Shown here piece by piece: positions 62,047 through 64,000 of a stretch of 64,000 nt of DNA (within the stretch, counting starts at the first letter, position 1; each line of letters opens with the position of its first letter). This DNA comes from Pseudomonas sp. S37. GTDB taxonomy: Bacteria; Pseudomonadota; Gammaproteobacteria; Pseudomonadales; Pseudomonadaceae. The DNA lies in assembly GCF_016658545.1 (NCBI RefSeq), contig NZ_JACVZC010000004.1, positions 62,001 through 126,000 of the forward strand, in the 5' to 3' direction. A program made the position numbers and the translations under genes. Below the pieces are notes generated by a model, which had not been told where the DNA came from, did not search any database, and saw only the letters and a program-made list of their open reading frames with translations.

Positions 62047-62255
62047 TTGGCGGCTGCTGAAGATTAGGGTCTAAAGACTATGTGCCCATTGAACCGGGCC
62101 ATTAGGTGTAGAAAAACAAAAATCTTTCAACAACCTCATGCTCACTAGAAAATAATTTCAGTTACCCCCCTGTGATGGGAGTCTAAAGCAAAGCAATTTT
62201 TCATCAGAAGAGGGAATATTTTTGTCACCGACAATACGATCTAGGAACAAAAATA

Positions 62256-63290
62256 GTGATCACCATTTTTAGCTCCAACCACCGGCTTCATCACGGCACA
62301 GAACTCAAGGATGGATCCTTGAAACCGTCGTTTGAAAATCCGCAAAGAGCAGATACCGTCCTGGCTCGCGTTAAAAGCGAGGGCCTTGGCGATGTCATTT
62401 CAGAGCAGCGCTTCGACCGTTCCAACTATGTCCCAGCACACAGCGAGCGTTACGTGACGTTCCTGGAAAACGCTTGGCAGGAGTGGGTGGCCACCGGAAA
62501 AACGCATGACGCACTGCCCCTTGTATGGCCAGTGCGTGACTTGGCCATCGATAAGGAACCAGGATTCATTGATGGCAAGCTGGGCTTTTACGCTATGGAC
62601 GCCGGTGCACCTATCACCCAGGGAACTTGGGAAGCCGTCCGCAGTAGCGCAGATGTCGCTTTGACAGGAATGGAGCGGGTGATAGAAGGGGAGCTTGGTG
62701 CATTCGCTTTGTGCCGCCCGCCAGGGCACCACGCCGCTCGGGAATACATGGGTGGCTACTGCTACCTAAACAATGCTGCTATCGCGGCAGAACGCTGCCT
62801 TCGTCGTGGTGCAAAGCGTGTCGCAATTCTGGACGTGGATTTCCATCACGGCAACGGCACGCAGAACATCTTCTACGACCGGAACGATGTCTTCTTCGCC
62901 TCTATCCATGGTGATCCTTCTGTCTCCTACCCCTACTTCTCGGGGTTCGCAGATGAGAAAGGCGTAGGTATCGGTGAAGGCTTCAATGCTAACTACCCGC
63001 TGCCTCGAGGCACACAGTGGGACACGTTCAGCGTGGCATTGGCGGACTCTCTGAAGCGCGTACAGGCTCACCAGCCCGACTTCCTGATCATCTCTCTTGG
63101 AGTTGACACCTTCGAGCACGATCCTATCAGCCACTTTCGCTTGACCAGCGAAAACTTTATTCAAATGGGGGAAGCCATTGCCGAAGTAGGTATCCCAACT
63201 CTGTTCGTGATGGAGGGCGGCTATATGGTAGACGAAATAGGTATTAACGCAGTGAACACGCTGCAGGGCTACGACAGTAAAATTTTTTGA
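62256..63290 (+). CDS. Histone-deacetylase-family amidohydrolase (acetylpolyamine hydrolase-like)
   Basis: The 344-residue protein has the class II HDAC active site: CRPPGHHAAREYMGGYCYLN, VDFHHGNGTQ (zinc ligands Asp, His), SLGVDTFEHDPIS (Asp ligand) and FVMEGGYMVDEIG. Bacterial relatives remove acetyl groups from acetylated polyamines such as acetylputrescine and acetylcadaverine. The start is GTG 62256 with AGGA upstream. Together with the symporters and M20 deacylase it suggests a pathway for N-acyl amines. A large palindrome begins directly after its stop. Confidence 0.92.
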   Translation: MITIFSSNHRLHHGTELKDGSLKPSFENPQRADTVLARVKSEGLGDVISEQRFDRSNYVPAHSERYVTFLENAWQEWVATGKTHDALPLVWPVRDLAIDKEPGFIDGKLGFYAMDAGAPITQGTWEAVRSSADVALTGMERVIEGELGAFALCRPPGHHAAREYMGGYCYLNNAAIAAERCLRRGAKRVAILDVDFHHGNGTQNIFYDRNDVFFASIHGDPSVSYPYFSGFADEKGVGIGEGFNANYPLPRGTQWDTFSVALADSLKRVQAHQPDFLIISLGVDTFEHDPISHFRLTSENFIQMGEAIAEVGIPTLFVMEGGYMVDEIGINAVNTLQGYDSKIF

Positions 63291-63291
63291 A

Positions 63292-63495
63292 AAATCCCCG
63301 CTCTCGAGCGTAATGCTGTTCACTTAAGATCGCCGGGGCCGCTGTGCGGCCCTTTCGCGGCACAAGGCCGCTCCCACAATGACCGCGTGAGCCCTGAGAT
63401 GTTGGCTTACGCGGTCGGTGTAGGAGCGGCCTTGTGCCGCGATGGGCTGCAAAGCAGCCCTAAGTGAACAGCATTACGCTCTCGAGCGGGGATTT
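63292..63495. repeat. 204-bp nested palindrome with inverted REP-like pair
   Basis: Outer arms (AAATCCCCGCTC...GTAATGCTGTTCACTTA, 63292-63325 and 63461-63495) pair except for an 8-bp core, CTCTCGAG, that has the same orientation in both. Within lie REP-like arms GCGGCACAAGGCCGCTCCCA (63357-63376, extending to 63378) and its complement (63419-63440), differing at one base, and inner arms GACCGCGTGAGCC/GGCTTACGCGGTC. The loop is about 10 bases. Such REP pairs are typical of P. putida intergenic regions. Located right after the hydrolase stop, it can also act as transcription stop. Confidence 0.85.
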
Positions 63496-64000
63496 TAGTT
63501 TAAATCTAGACTCGCCATCACAGAAAAATTGTTAAACACAGACTTTATAACCCAAGGTACAGAAACCCATACAAAGAAACCAAGACACCCAGGCACATAA
63601 AGATGGAAAATTAACACTTATCGATCGGCTCTCCAGTTAGATTTGGGGTGGCGAGCCCAGCCGCGCTCTGCTAACGCTATCTTACTTATTCTAGCTAGTG
63701 ATCAAGAAGCGCCGCCCTCTAACATCTCGCCTAAATTTCTGGCACCCACGCCATTTTTGAGCCTACCAAGCGCTCAATCCCATCCGGCACAGCATCTGGA
63801 GTAGGTTTGCCTGTACGGCAAGGAATGCTTCTGAAAAGCATAATTGTGGTAAGGCTTCTTGGCTCCTAGGATCACATGGAGGCTGCACACCGTCCTCCTT
63901 TGCCACTCTATACTGCCGGAGAGCTTAATAACAATGACAACTGCGCAGGCAACAAATAACACCGTGGCCGGTCGACTGCCGCAAAACAAGCTATACAAAC
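63496..64000. other. Right-edge region without recognisable gene
   Basis: About 500 bp. A minus-strand frame (63774-63998, MYSLFCGSRPATVLFVACAV...) has a hydrophobic stretch but lacks a ribosome site or homologue I know. The left part is AT-rich. I see no terminator or repeat besides the palindrome. Confidence 0.4.

Noticed and set aside
63774..63998. Minus-strand 74-codon frame at the right edge
   Set aside because: There is one hydrophobic stretch but no start signal or known family, and the composition after it is not protein-like.
1..64000. CRISPR arrays, tRNA or rRNA genes
   Set aside because: No regularly spaced repeats and no cloverleaf or rRNA-like segment were seen by eye. A covariance-model scan would be needed to exclude small RNAs.

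Overview
The window looks like a chromosomal stretch of a Pseudomonas of the P. putida group. The signs are a MvaT-family H-NS protein, a rulAB-type polymerase V operon with a LexA box, OprD- and TorF-type porins, a ferulate operon (ech-vdh-fcs), an acetylpolyamine amidohydrolase-like gene and an inverted pair of GC-rich REP-like sequences of the kind scattered through P. putida genomes. This assignment is inference from gene content; no rRNA or tRNA gene was seen.

Bases 1-21,000 are accessory and read like a genomic island. They hold a tyrosine-recombinase-like gene (403-1389), a Gabija-type antiphage operon (gajA/gajB, 2736-6228) flanked by small unknown ORFs, a MvaT paralogue, a Mrr-like nuclease, a stand-alone reverse transcriptase of the UG/Abi (defence RT) kind, and rulAB. 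Two direct copies of a GC-rich element of about 110 bp (2183-2292 and 13420-13528) bracket the defence and rulAB block. Small unknown proteins occur in repeated cassettes at 7.2-8.0, 18.3-19.6 and 46.2-46.9 kb. One family has four copies in the window.

Bases 20,200-27,700 are a signalling and repair block: two histidine kinases, two single-domain response regulators, ATP-dependent ligase LigD, and a coupled operon of response regulator, RsbQ-like alpha/beta hydrolase and PAS-histidine kinase.

Bases 27,800-63,300 are mostly catabolic clusters, each with its own regulator. They include LysE exporter/LysR, a porin-amidohydrolase-MFS operon with a divergent TetR gene, and a ferulate/coumarate operon (MFS-ech-vdh-fcs) with MarR and AraC genes. 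Next to the latter lies a TorF porin, CocE esterase and DUF3237 operon. A palindromic motif, GTTAA-N5-TTAAC, lies in front of the MFS-ech operon and again at the AraC gene. Then come LysR/cupin/SDR, isochorismatase/Lrp/amino acid permease, and an OprD, two metabolite:H+ symporters, M20 deacylase, LysR and acetylpolyamine-hydrolase-like cluster. Both symporter promoters there share a 29-bp element.

The window ends with a 204-bp nested palindrome (63292-63495) and about 500 bp in which I see no gene. Strong candidates for unusual biology are the reverse transcriptase with its 358-bp upstream region, the repeat-bracketed defence block, and the multicopy small-protein cassettes.
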